Shown: positions 43,720 to 53,004 of the stretch, piece after piece
Numbering within the stretch: the first letter of the stretch is position 1
Layout of the letters: every line of letters begins with the position of its first letter
Assembly: GCA_003523055.1 (NCBI GenBank)
Contig: DPHC01000008.1
Span: 3,249 to 67,248, forward strand
Direction: 5' to 3'
DNA length: 64,000 nucleotides
Source of the DNA: Dehalococcoidia bacterium
GTDB taxonomy: Bacteria; Chloroflexota; Dehalococcoidia; Lucifugimonadales; UBA3495
Program-made: the position numbers and the translations under genes
The notes under the pieces: model-generated
Seen by the model: only the letters and a program-made list of their open reading frames with translations
The model's database searches: none
What the model was told of the DNA's origin: nothing

Positions 43720-45876
43720 ATGAAAGCAATACAACAAGAATACAAAACTGGAATCTTGAGCTTGGTTAACATTCCTACGCCTGCTTTAAAATCAACTGAA
43801 ATTCTTGTCAAAAATGACAGTTCAGTGGTAAGTGTGGGAACAGAAAAAACCATGATCGACTTAGCAAAAAAAAGTTTACTTGGGAAAGCTCGAGCAAGAC
43901 CAGATCTCGTTAAACGAGTATTAAATAGTATCAAAACAGAAGGTGTAACAGAAACTTACAGGCAAGTAGTGGCTAGATTAGAAAACCCTATACTACTAGG
44001 ATACTCATCTAGTGGAACAGTGCAAGAAACAGGGACAGATGTAACACAATTTAAAGTTGGGGACAGGGTGGCATGCACAGGATCTGGATTTGCCTCACAT
44101 GCTGAATTTATTTCGGTGCCTGAGCATTTATGCGCTCTTTTGCCAGAATCTGTCACTCACTCTTCAGGAGCATTCTCTGCAATTGGTGGCATCTCACTCG
44201 AATCGGTAAAGCTTGCCAATACGACAACTGGAGATATTGTAGGTGTAATTGGCACAGGATTGATAGGATTAATCACTATTCAATTATTATCCGCATATGG
44301 CTGTACTGTTATTGCTTTAGATATTGACAAGCATAAACTTGAATTAGCTCTAGAATTAGTGCCCAGTATAATAACTACAAATAATTATGATGAATTTGAA
44401 CGGTTAGTTCACGGTAAGACATCTGGTAAAGGATTAGACTCTGCGATCATCACGGCCTCTACTAACAGCAATCAACCCATTGAAATTTGTGCTAAAACTA
44501 TTAAAGTCAGGGGAACCATAGTATCTACAGGTCTCACTGGCCTGAATATCCCTCGACAATTATTTTATGAAAAAGAATTACGCTTCGTAGTATCAAAGGC
44601 CTGGGGTGATGACAAATTTTCATCCGAGAAATTGCCCGGAACATGGTCAGCGCAAGAAAATATCACCGAATTTCTGAGTTTTGTGTCAGCCAAAGAAGTA
44701 AATGTAGAAAAATTAATAACCGGCAAGTATGAAATCGATGAAGCGTTAATAGCTTACAAGCAAATCTTAACTCCTTATAATTCGCACATCGGTCTCCTAC
44801 TAACATACAATCAAGACAATAATACTTCACAATATGTCGACAAGCATATATATAGTGGCAATAAACTAGAACGTAAAATTTCCCATAAAAAAATAAAAAC
44901 TGCCATTATAGGAGCAGGATTATATGCCAATGGTACATTTTTACCAGCTTTAAAAAAGACAAAATCTTTCAACTTACATGCAATTTGCACTCCAAACGGA
45001 GTGAGGTTAAAACATATTAAAACCAAATACAATTTCACATATGGTAGCACAGACGTAAAAGATATTATCGCAGATCCAGAATTAGAGTTAGCAATAATTC
45101 TCACAAGACACGATTCTCATGCAAGAATGGTAAACACATTTTTACGACACGGCAAAAATGTGTTTGTAGAAAAACCATTGGCTCTCAATCACGATGAATT
45201 AAAAGAAATAAACCAAAGCCTGAACTTGGCACCTGATGAAAATAAACCCAAGTTGATTGTTGGGTTTAATCGGCGTTTTTCAAAGTTTTCTCGGTGGGCT
45301 AAATCTCAAATACCGCCCAATATGCCCGTAACATTAAATATTGTAATAAATGCAGGGAACTTCAACCAAGAAAGTTGGGCAGATCAAACTAACCAAGGAG
45401 GACGCATCGTAGGAGAAGCATGTCATTTTATTGACTTAATACAATTTTTCACTGATTCTATAGTTGAATCAGTTTATGCATACAATACAGTGCAAAATGG
45501 CTTTGACTATGTCATTAGTTTAAAAATGGCATCTGGAGCGATTGCTAACATATCATATTTAACATCTGGAAATAGTCGCCATAGAAGAGAATATATAGAA
45601 ATTTATTGCAGTAGCAAGGTGATTTGCATAGACAATTTTAAAAAAGGTATCTGCTATACAAACCAATCCATAACTAAAATTAAAAATTGGTTATCATCGG
45701 ACAGAGGTCACAAGAATGAATTACATTATTTGGCTAAATTAGTTAATCATAAAGTACTACCTGAAGTAACCATAACAGATTATATCAATACAACTTTAAC
45801 AACTTTCGCAATAGAAGCCGCATTATCTACAGGCGAAGTACAGAAAATAGCTGATTGGGAACATGATTCCCTATGA
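43720..45876 (+). CDS. Fused zinc-type dehydrogenase (MDR) and Gfo/Idh/MocA oxidoreductase
   Basis: 718 residues. Residues ~1-365 are a medium-chain dehydrogenase fold: VKNDSSVVSVGTEK, LLGYSSSGTV, VGDRVACTGSGFASHAEF and GVIGTGLIGLITIQL (NAD site). Residues ~385-718 are a Gfo/Idh/MocA protein with IIGAGLYANGTFLPAL and EKPLALN (catalytic Lys), then GEACHFIDLIQFF. This fused architecture is a recognised bi-domain oxidoreductase of polysaccharide loci. It may oxidise and then reduce a sugar, with transient intermediates. The next gene starts at its stop (ATGA). Confidence 0.88.
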   Translation: MKAIQQEYKTGILSLVNIPTPALKSTEILVKNDSSVVSVGTEKTMIDLAKKSLLGKARARPDLVKRVLNSIKTEGVTETYRQVVARLENPILLGYSSSGTVQETGTDVTQFKVGDRVACTGSGFASHAEFISVPEHLCALLPESVTHSSGAFSAIGGISLESVKLANTTTGDIVGVIGTGLIGLITIQLLSAYGCTVIALDIDKHKLELALELVPSIITTNNYDEFERLVHGKTSGKGLDSAIITASTNSNQPIEICAKTIKVRGTIVSTGLTGLNIPRQLFYEKELRFVVSKAWGDDKFSSEKLPGTWSAQENITEFLSFVSAKEVNVEKLITGKYEIDEALIAYKQILTPYNSHIGLLLTYNQDNNTSQYVDKHIYSGNKLERKISHKKIKTAIIGAGLYANGTFLPALKKTKSFNLHAICTPNGVRLKHIKTKYNFTYGSTDVKDIIADPELELAIILTRHDSHARMVNTFLRHGKNVFVEKPLALNHDELKEINQSLNLAPDENKPKLIVGFNRRFSKFSRWAKSQIPPNMPVTLNIVINAGNFNQESWADQTNQGGRIVGEACHFIDLIQFFTDSIVESVYAYNTVQNGFDYVISLKMASGAIANISYLTSGNSRHRREYIEIYCSSKVICIDNFKKGICYTNQSITKIKNWLSSDRGHKNELHYLAKLVNHKVLPEVTITDYINTTLTTFAIEAALSTGEVQKIADWEHDSL

Positions 45877-47102
45877 AAATATTGCTTATTACTGCTTATT
45901 TCCCTCCAGACAACGGTTCTGCTGCACATTTATTTCATGACTTAGCAATAAATTTGAATACGAGCGAACATGAGATCACTGTTATAACCACTATTCCACA
46001 GTATCACCCCACTGGAAATACTAAAAAATACAAGTATAAATTATTAGTTAAAGAGCATATAAATGGAATAAACATACTACGAATATATTGTCCTAGATTT
46101 GAAGGCATATTCAAATTTGGCAGAGGGTTATGGCAAGTCTGGGCGTCTATTGCTTTATCTATAGCAGCAATTTGTGTAAAGCGGCATCACATATCATTAA
46201 CTTATTCTCCACCTCTACCTCTTTGCCTAGCTGGACTTCTGCTCAAGAAATTTAAAAAAACCAAGTGTATTGTTAATGTACAAGATCTGGTTCCACAAAG
46301 TATTATAGATTTAGGATTGCTAACCAACCCATATTTAATATCGATATTTGGTAAATTAGAAAAAACAGTTTACTCTCACGCCGACCATATCACTGTAATG
46401 TCTGAAGGAAATAGGAATCACGTTATAAATATTCAAAAAAATGATAATAAAGTCAGTGTAGTCGAGAACTGGATTAACGTGCCAAATAAACATATAAACC
46501 ATAACACTAATACATTTCGACAAACATATAATATTACTGAATCGTTTATAATTTTATTTGGAGGAGTATTAGGCTATTCCCAAGATTTAGACGTTATAAT
46601 TCAAGCGGCACGATTAACCATTGATAGAAAGGATATTTTATGGCTCATAATCGGAGACGGGATACAAAAACAACACTTAACAGATTTAATAGAGGAACAC
46701 CAACTGACAAATATAAAGTTACTCCCAATGATGCCTAGAGAAGAATACAACGAGATTTTATCAGCATCCACAATTGGTTTAGCAACATTGAAACAATCGG
46801 TAAAAACTCCAGTCATACCTTCTAAAATTTACAACTGTATGGCATTTGGGAAGCCAATTATTTGCATGATGGATCCATCTGGAGATGCTCCCAAACTCGT
46901 GACATCCTGTCAATGTGGAATTTCTTTGAAGCCCGGAGATGCAGAAGCTTTAGCGGAAAATACCATGATGTTAGTAGATGAACCTGAGATGCGCTTAGAA
47001 CTCTCAGAAAACGGAATAGGTTATATAAAGGACCATTTAAATATCCAAAATTCTACACTTAAGTATTTAGACATCTTTAAAAACTTAATAGAAAATAAAT
47101 AA
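45873..47102 (+). CDS. Family 4 glycosyltransferase (WbuB-like)
   Basis: 409 residues. ITAYFPPDNGSAAHLFHDLA opens the N-terminal domain, and NVQDLVPQSIIDLG is characteristic of the WbuB-like group. ILFGGVLGYSQDLD and VIPSKIYNCMAFGKPII give the donor domain. WbuB-type enzymes often add L-fucosamine-like or other amino sugars and stand next to WecB-type genes, as here. It is coupled by ATGA to the fusion oxidoreductase. Confidence 0.88.
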   Translation: MKILLITAYFPPDNGSAAHLFHDLAINLNTSEHEITVITTIPQYHPTGNTKKYKYKLLVKEHINGINILRIYCPRFEGIFKFGRGLWQVWASIALSIAAICVKRHHISLTYSPPLPLCLAGLLLKKFKKTKCIVNVQDLVPQSIIDLGLLTNPYLISIFGKLEKTVYSHADHITVMSEGNRNHVINIQKNDNKVSVVENWINVPNKHINHNTNTFRQTYNITESFIILFGGVLGYSQDLDVIIQAARLTIDRKDILWLIIGDGIQKQHLTDLIEEHQLTNIKLLPMMPREEYNEILSASTIGLATLKQSVKTPVIPSKIYNCMAFGKPIICMMDPSGDAPKLVTSCQCGISLKPGDAEALAENTMMLVDEPEMRLELSENGIGYIKDHLNIQNSTLKYLDIFKNLIENK

Positions 47103-47119
47103 CTTAAACAAGGACAGTA

Positions 47120-48148
47120 ATGGAATATAAAGAATATAAAGGTAAAAAAGTTTTAGTAACTGGCGGAGCTGGGGCAATCGGTTCTAATTTAACCAGGGAA
47201 CTATTGGCAAATGGGGCACAAGTAATTGTTCTGGACAATCTTTCTTCAGGTCAGGTATGGAACCTTCCTTCAACCTCAGGACTACTTTTTATTGAAGGGG
47301 ATATATTAAATGAAGTGCTGTTAAAGCGTGTGTTTAATGAAAAACCTGACATAATTTTCCATTTAGCAGCTCTTTTTGCTAATCAAAACTCAGTAGACCA
47401 TCCAGAATTGGATTTAGATATAAACGGTAAAGGTACTTTAAAACTGTTAGAATACTCCAGTTTAGTAGGGATTGATAGATTTATATATGCATCATCTGGA
47501 TGTTCAATTTATGGAAGTGATTCGCCATTACCGTTAACAGAATCATTCATGTCAATGCACTTAAGTTCCCCATACCAAATCACAAAAATGCTTGGCGAAC
47601 TATATTGTAACTATTATTTGAATCACCACCAATTAAAGGTAGTTAAACCTAGGTTTTTCAATTCATATGGCCCTGGAGAGGTTCCAGGACAATACCATAA
47701 TGTAATACCTAATTTTATTTACTGGGGTTTAAAAGGATTACCTCTCCCGATTACAGGATCTGGGGAAGAAACTAGAGACTTTACATATGTAATGGACATA
47801 GCATCTGGTTTGTTAGCATCAGGAGTTCATGAAGCAGCAATTGGTGAGGAATTTAATTTAGCTTCTGGCAAAGAAACCAAAATCATCGATTTAGCTAATT
47901 TGATAAACGAATTGACTGAAAACAATGCAGGAATAACATATGCAAAACGGAGAGGCTGGGACACTAAATCCAGGTTACTCGCCTCGATTGATAAAGCTAG
48001 CGATTTAATCGATTACAATCCTCAAACTGACTTTTTGGTAGGTCTCTCTAATACCGTAGACTGGTTTAAAGAAAATTGGAACACCATAGACAAAGTAGCA
48101 CAATTTGGACCAGGTGTTTCTTCAGCAGTTCGGGATATTAATCATTAA
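47120..48148 (+). CDS. UDP-glucose/GlcNAc 4-epimerase-like NAD-dependent epimerase/dehydratase
   Basis: 342 residues of extended SDR. NAD site VLVTGGAGAIGSNLTREL, LDNLSSG, HLAALFANQNSV, catalytic Ser region ASSGCSIYG and YQITKMLGEL (Tyr/Lys) are in order. PRFFNSYGPGE follows. AAGGA precedes the ATG. It could interconvert UDP-sugars at C4 or act as a dehydratase. It is followed by WecB-2 after 17 bases. Confidence 0.87.
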   Translation: MEYKEYKGKKVLVTGGAGAIGSNLTRELLANGAQVIVLDNLSSGQVWNLPSTSGLLFIEGDILNEVLLKRVFNEKPDIIFHLAALFANQNSVDHPELDLDINGKGTLKLLEYSSLVGIDRFIYASSGCSIYGSDSPLPLTESFMSMHLSSPYQITKMLGELYCNYYLNHHQLKVVKPRFFNSYGPGEVPGQYHNVIPNFIYWGLKGLPLPITGSGEETRDFTYVMDIASGLLASGVHEAAIGEEFNLASGKETKIIDLANLINELTENNAGITYAKRRGWDTKSRLLASIDKASDLIDYNPQTDFLVGLSNTVDWFKENWNTIDKVAQFGPGVSSAVRDINH

Positions 48149-48165
48149 ATGAAGGCTGGCCAGTA

Positions 48166-49299
48166 TTGAACATTCTAATAATTATTGGAACAAGACCCGA
48201 AGCAATTAAATTAGCTCCTATCGTTACCGAACTACAAACATGTGATAAAGACATTGAGGTCTCTGTTTGTATAACTGCGCAGCACCGGGAGTTATTAGAT
48301 GACGTTTTAGAAAATTTTAAAATAATACCAGATTTCGATTTAAATATAATGTCTACTAATCAAACTTTGGAATCTGTAACATCAAATGTGTTAAATGGGA
48401 TTACGAAAATTCTCAAAGAACAATCCTATGATTGGGTGATTGTCCAAGGAGATACTACTACAGCTTTGTCATCCGCTCTTGCAGCATTTTATCAAAAAGT
48501 AAAAGTAGGACACGTTGAGGCTGGGCTACGGACGTATAACAAAGCTGAACCTTTCCCTGAAGAAATAAATCGTCAACTTATAAGTAAATTATCTGATCTC
48601 CATTTCGCACCAACTGAAGAATCAAAATACAATCTAATACTTGAAAATATAGATGCCAATGACATTGTAGTTACAGGAAACACCGTCATTGATGCGTTAT
48701 CAATCGCTATGAAACAACCACCTACTAATTTTTTACAGAATATATTGCCATTAATTGGCTCAGGGAAAAAAATCGTCACCATAACAGCACATCGGAGAGA
48801 GAATTTTGGAGAACCTTTAGAAAATATCTGTACTGCCATTATAAAACTAGCAAGTATATACAAAGATCAGTATCATTTTGTGTATCCAGTGCACCCCAAC
48901 CCTAATGTTAAAACAGTAGTATTTGACAAGCTCTCTGGTATAGAAAATATCACTCTGACAGAACCATTAAATTATTTCGATTTCATACAATTATTGAAAC
49001 AATCTATTCTAGTAATAACAGACTCTGGAGGATTACAAGAAGAAGCTCCATCATTTGGCATCCCTGTGATGATTTTAAGGAATAAAACTGAAAGGAATGA
49101 AGGAATTAAATCTGGAGCAGGATTAATAATAGGTACCAATACTAGCACTATTATCCAATCAGTGTCTCAATTATTAGATGACCCGACTGAATATAAATCT
49201 CAGTCTACTTACAATAATCCCTACGGGGATGGTAAAGCAACTTCCAGGATAATTGGAAGTTTACTTGGATCTCATATCGAGGAATTCAAGCATACTTAA
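48166..49299 (+). CDS. wecB: UDP-N-acetylglucosamine 2-epimerase, non-hydrolysing (second copy)
   Basis: 377 residues starting at TTG. IIGTRPEAIKLAPIV, TAQHRELLDDVL, VQGDTTTALSSALAAF, GHVEAGLRTYNKAEPFPEEINRQ and TDSGGLQEEAPSFG match WecB throughout and more closely than the copy at 38.6 kb. It makes UDP-ManNAc-type sugar for the glycan. It ends one base before the probable start of the phosphoglycosyl transferase. Confidence 0.9.
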   Translation: MNILIIIGTRPEAIKLAPIVTELQTCDKDIEVSVCITAQHRELLDDVLENFKIIPDFDLNIMSTNQTLESVTSNVLNGITKILKEQSYDWVIVQGDTTTALSSALAAFYQKVKVGHVEAGLRTYNKAEPFPEEINRQLISKLSDLHFAPTEESKYNLILENIDANDIVVTGNTVIDALSIAMKQPPTNFLQNILPLIGSGKKIVTITAHRRENFGEPLENICTAIIKLASIYKDQYHFVYPVHPNPNVKTVVFDKLSGIENITLTEPLNYFDFIQLLKQSILVITDSGGLQEEAPSFGIPVMILRNKTERNEGIKSGAGLIIGTNTSTIIQSVSQLLDDPTEYKSQSTYNNPYGDGKATSRIIGSLLGSHIEEFKHT

Positions 49300-49300
49300 T

Positions 49301-49921
49301 ATGTTTGCATATAAAAAATATAAAAGAATTTTAGATTTAAGCATAATTATTGTAGCTCACGTAATGCCTCCTTTCCCTATCATATGGTTGTTCATTTGGG
49401 TTGTTGTTCCGGTTGCAATTTGGTTAGAAGATAAAGGGCCTATATTCTATACTCAAACCCGTATTGGTAAAAATGGGGTTTTATTTAAAATATATAAATT
49501 TAGAACCATGATACCTAATGCGGAACTCAATGGTCCTGTGTGGGCGAGTAAAACAGATCCTAGAATTACCAAAGTAGGTAAAATTTTACGACTCACTGCT
49601 CTTGACGAATTACCACAAATATTGAATATAATAAAAAACGACATGTCATTGGTAGGTCCCCGAGCTGAAAGGCCTGAATTACATAATCAATTCTGCGAAA
49701 AAATACCTGAATTCAAACTCAGGCTATCTGTAAAACCTGGTCTTACAGGTACTGCTCAAATAAATGGTCCTTATGACTTAGAACCTCAAGAAAAGTTAAA
49801 TTTTGATCTTAAGTATATACAATCAATCAGTTTCATAACCGATATGGCAATAATAATAAAATCAATCATTAACACCCTAACTGCAAAATGGGATAAACCC
49901 ACTAAACAGAACACTAAGTGA
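49301..49921 (+). CDS. Monotopic phosphoglycosyl transferase (undecaprenyl-phosphate sugar transferase, PglC/WbaP type)
   Basis: 206 residues, the small PglC-like form. A single hydrophobic segment (~ residues 10-40) precedes TQTRIGKNGVLFKIYKFRTM, the conserved basic region. LDELPQILNIIKNDMSLVGPRAERPEL is the family signature with the catalytic Asp-Glu. It starts glycan assembly by moving phospho-sugar from a UDP-sugar to undecaprenyl phosphate. Its place at the end of the operon, after nucleotide-sugar genes, is common. ATG 49301 is preferred to an upstream TTG at 49253, which lies inside wecB. Confidence 0.9.
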   Translation: MFAYKKYKRILDLSIIIVAHVMPPFPIIWLFIWVVVPVAIWLEDKGPIFYTQTRIGKNGVLFKIYKFRTMIPNAELNGPVWASKTDPRITKVGKILRLTALDELPQILNIIKNDMSLVGPRAERPELHNQFCEKIPEFKLRLSVKPGLTGTAQINGPYDLEPQEKLNFDLKYIQSISFITDMAIIIKSIINTLTAKWDKPTKQNTK

Positions 49922-49928
49922 GAATTTA

Positions 49929-50981
49929 TTGAATATTCTAGATGACTTAAACCAAATAAACCTATTTGATCCTACAAAAATGAGTGAACGCATTTCCAAT
50001 CTTCCAACACTATTGAAAAAGGCATCCTCTCAAAATATTCAGCCTAGTAAAAATGATATCAGAAATATCAGAGACGTCATATTTGCTGGAATGGGAGGCT
50101 CAGCTATAGCAGCTAATATAGTGTTAGACTACATAGGTATTTCTAGAAGCATACCCATGACAGTAAATAGACAAGAGGAATTACCTTATAAACCATCAAA
50201 CAATACTTTATTAATAATTAATAGTTTCTCCGGAAACACTGAAGAAACTATTAATATCTTCAAACTCGCACTTAAAACTTCCTGTAAAATAATTGTTGTG
50301 ACGAGCGGCGGTAAACTGCTTCAATTGGCATCTGAAAACAATATAGAAACTATCACTATGACTGTGACTGGTGAACCTCGAAGCGTAGTCCCTTATCACT
50401 TAGTCGTTTTAATCAATTTGCTGTCGGCTTATCATCTGTTAGAAATACAAAATAGTGACATAAATGCAATTATCAAATTATCTACAACTCTAATTAAAAC
50501 ATACGGAATTGATAATCCGACATCCGATAACCTAGCTAAGCAATTAGCTAACAACCTTAAGAACAAATTAATATGTGTATACGGGGGAGGAATATTTACT
50601 AGTATGAGCCTCCGTTGGAAAACTCAAATTAACGAAAATGCTAAAACCACTTGTATTAGCGATACCATACCAGAATTATTACACAATACAATTGAATCAT
50701 TTCAGAAATTCGAACAGTTTAATGACTCAATGTTCTTCCTAGTTTTACAACCTTCAAACACCACAGTGTGGCTACAAGAAAAATACAAAACATTAAAAAC
50801 GTTATTCGAGACTTATAATTTAACACACGAGTACCTGCAAATTGATGAAACAGATATTTTAAGGCAGATCATTTCCATGATGATTTTATGTGATTACACC
50901 AGTTACTACTTAGCAATATTAAAGTCTGTGGATCCATCTACCAATGATGTAATTGACTCTGCAAAGAAAATGATGAGTTAA
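49929..50981 (+). CDS. Bifunctional phosphoglucose/phosphomannose isomerase
   Basis: 350-residue SIS-fold enzyme. VIFAGMGGSAIAANIV, NSFSGNTEETI and TSGG are the phosphosugar-binding loops, and PELLHNTIESF carries the catalytic Glu and His of the dual-specificity family. It interconverts glucose-6-, fructose-6- and mannose-6-phosphate, so it supplies sugar precursors to the locus as well as central metabolism. This type is typical of archaea, Actinobacteria and Chloroflexota. TTG start; it closes the co-directional glycan block. Confidence 0.87.
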   Translation: MNILDDLNQINLFDPTKMSERISNLPTLLKKASSQNIQPSKNDIRNIRDVIFAGMGGSAIAANIVLDYIGISRSIPMTVNRQEELPYKPSNNTLLIINSFSGNTEETINIFKLALKTSCKIIVVTSGGKLLQLASENNIETITMTVTGEPRSVVPYHLVVLINLLSAYHLLEIQNSDINAIIKLSTTLIKTYGIDNPTSDNLAKQLANNLKNKLICVYGGGIFTSMSLRWKTQINENAKTTCISDTIPELLHNTIESFQKFEQFNDSMFFLVLQPSNTTVWLQEKYKTLKTLFETYNLTHEYLQIDETDILRQIISMMILCDYTSYYLAILKSVDPSTNDVIDSAKKMMS

Positions 50982-51038
50982 ATTACACTCTATGTTAATA
51001 TTTGCCCTATATAACAAATATAAATTTAGAGGTATTTT
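50982..51038 (+). promoter_or_regulatory. Intergenic gap after the glycan block
   Basis: The 57-base gap is AT-rich, contains CCTATATAAC and ends with AGAGG eight bases before the cupin ATG. A TATATA-like -10 element is possible, but there is no convincing -35 box and no terminator hairpin for the long operon was found. Readthrough into the cupin gene is possible. Confidence 0.25.
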
Positions 51039-51734
51039 ATGGAACCATTAATTAGAAACATAAATGATAATACTGATTCTCCTGGTAGGTTAGTAACTTT
51101 AGATCAAAATCCACCAACATGTACTCTGTCATATTCTAAATATGATGACGGCGAAACTAGCCCTCATCATATCCATGAATGGGAACATGAAGTATATATA
51201 ATTTCAGGCAAAGGAACATTGTTTTGTGACGGGATTGAATATCCAGTACAAGCAGGAGATGGTTTATTCATACCACCAAATGTTGATCACTATACTTTAA
51301 ATAACGGTAAAGATGGATTCCTAAGTAGAATAGAAGTAAATCCATTAATAGCCGCCCAATCTGGCGGATCAACTAAACAAGGTGGAGGAACTGGCGCTGC
51401 CCCTACAATACGACACCACAGCGCATTACAAGCAGGGAATGTGCTTATTGGCAGCCCTGAAGGAGCTCTAAACTATGTAATGCTTTATAACGGTGCAATG
51501 AAGCCTGGTTCAGTGAGCCACGAAGAAACTGGAGGACATGTACACCCTTGGGAACATGTAGTATACATCTTGGAAGGCGAAGGAATCATAAATTGCGAAG
51601 GTACCGATTACAAAGTGGTGGCTGGTGACGGAATATTAGTACCGCAAAACAGCCATCACCAATGGAGAAACGAATCTTCCACTCCTCTTTTGAGAGTAAC
51701 TTTTAACCCCATTGAATCAGAGAATAAAGATTAA
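51039..51734 (+). CDS. Double-cupin domain protein
   Basis: 231 residues in two similar halves. Each has the cupin metal-binding pattern: SPHHIHEWEHEVYIISGKG with VDHY, then GGHVHPWEHVVYILEGEG with SHHQW. The halves are separated by a Gly/Ser-rich linker with TKQGGGTG (~ residues 113-120). Bicupins may be dioxygenases, isomerases or sugar-phosphate isomerase/decarboxylase-like enzymes, so function is open. Its TAA and the convergent acyl-CoA dehydrogenase TAA overlap in the shared TTAA at 51731-51734. Confidence 0.78.
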   Translation: MEPLIRNINDNTDSPGRLVTLDQNPPTCTLSYSKYDDGETSPHHIHEWEHEVYIISGKGTLFCDGIEYPVQAGDGLFIPPNVDHYTLNNGKDGFLSRIEVNPLIAAQSGGSTKQGGGTGAAPTIRHHSALQAGNVLIGSPEGALNYVMLYNGAMKPGSVSHEETGGHVHPWEHVVYILEGEGIINCEGTDYKVVAGDGILVPQNSHHQWRNESSTPLLRVTFNPIESENKD

Positions 51735-52894
51735 GAAATTCGGTACTCTGGACGTTTCAACAATTGTCTAGCAATAACAATCTTAAGTATTTCATTTGTC
51801 CCTTCACCGATGATCATTAAAGGGGCATCTCTGTAATATCTCTCAACAGGAAGATCTTTAATAAAGCCGTATCCGCCATGGATTCTCATTGCATCCATGG
51901 CGACTTCCTGGCAAATCTCACTCGCATACAGCTTCGCCATTCCAGATTCGGCGTCCGAACGCTCTCCCAAATCTTTTTTTTCCGCTGCATCATAAGTAAG
52001 CAATCTAGCTGCTTGAATTTTAGTTGCCATTTCAGCTAATTTAGTCTGTATTATTTGAGTGTCAGATAATGGGGCGTCAAAACTATACCTTTGCTGAGAA
52101 TATTTAATAGCTGCTTCAAAAGCAGCTTGTGCTACTCCTACTGCTCGAGCAGCAACATTGATTCTACCTGTCTCCAAACCACTCATAACTTGATAGAATC
52201 CTTTGTTTTCTTCTCCTCCAATAATATTATCGGCAGGGATTTTTAAATTATCAAAAAATATCTCACAGGTGTCCAATCCTCTATACCCTAATTTATCTAA
52301 ATCTCGTCCAATACGGAATCCTTCGCCTTTTTCCATTACAAATGCCGTTAACCCTCTATGTTTAGAGTTGGGGTCAGGGTCTGTTCTAGCTAATAAACAA
52401 AACATATCTCCGTGTCTGGCATTGGTAATAAACATTTTTGAACCATTTACTATATATTCCTCGCCATCTTTTTCAGCTCTAGTTTTCAAGCTGGCGACAT
52501 CTGTACCTCCACCAGGTTCAGTCAAGGCTAATCCACCCCTTTTAATCCCTGAAGCAAGGTCAGGAAGAAATTTGTTCTTTTGTTCCTCAGTTCCATAATG
52601 GCTTAGTACGTACGTTAATATATGATGTGTTCCAATAACACCACTGATACTCATCAATCCCTTACTTAATTCTTCGAATATCATGGCAAAGGTAGTATAA
52701 TCCAATCCCATACCTCCATATTCCTCAGGAACAGTAATCCCAAAGAGACCTAAACCTTTCATAGTTTCAATAAGTTCTAATGGGACTTCGTCATTTTTAT
52801 CAATCTCAGATGCTATTGGAGCCACGTCTCTTTTCACGAAATCTTTGACCATGTTTACTATCTGATTCTTAGTTTCATTAGAGGTTCTGCTCAT
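51731..52894 (-). CDS. Acyl-CoA dehydrogenase
   Basis: About 387-residue FAD-dependent enzyme that introduces a double bond into an acyl-CoA. It has VPEEYGGMGLDYTTFAMIFEEL near the N-terminus, LTEPGGGTDVASLKTRA (the FAD-binding middle), and the late IHGGYGFIKDLPVERYYRDAPLMIIGEGTNEI with the catalytic Glu in GEGTNEI. The ATG at 52894 has GGAG at the right distance (TTTGGAGAAATATG on this strand). A start at 52915 lacks that. It likely serves fatty-acid or branched-chain breakdown and has no connection with the glycan locus. Confidence 0.9.
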   Translation of the reverse strand: MSRTSNETKNQIVNMVKDFVKRDVAPIASEIDKNDEVPLELIETMKGLGLFGITVPEEYGGMGLDYTTFAMIFEELSKGLMSISGVIGTHHILTYVLSHYGTEEQKNKFLPDLASGIKRGGLALTEPGGGTDVASLKTRAEKDGEEYIVNGSKMFITNARHGDMFCLLARTDPDPNSKHRGLTAFVMEKGEGFRIGRDLDKLGYRGLDTCEIFFDNLKIPADNIIGGEENKGFYQVMSGLETGRINVAARAVGVAQAAFEAAIKYSQQRYSFDAPLSDTQIIQTKLAEMATKIQAARLLTYDAAEKKDLGERSDAESGMAKLYASEICQEVAMDAMRIHGGYGFIKDLPVERYYRDAPLMIIGEGTNEILKIVIARQLLKRPEYRIS

Positions 52895-53004
52895 ATATTT
52901 CTCCAAATTTTTCAAATACTGTAATTTGGGTTCTTAAACCATTTTAATAAGCATATCAAACGATTTATACTGTGTACATAAATTAATGAGCGTCAATAAG
53001 AAAA
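52895..53004. promoter_or_regulatory. Divergent promoter region between acyl-CoA dehydrogenase and ligA
   Basis: 110 AT-rich bases between divergent starts. A TATACT (-10-like) lies at 52966-52971 on the + strand, about 33 bases before the ligA GTG, with only a weak TTTAAT in -35 position. For the - strand, TTGACG and TATAAA elements are present but badly spaced. Both genes must start transcription here, but exact promoters are not certain. A 13-codon frame from ATG 52986 overlaps ligA and is probably not a gene. Confidence 0.4.
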
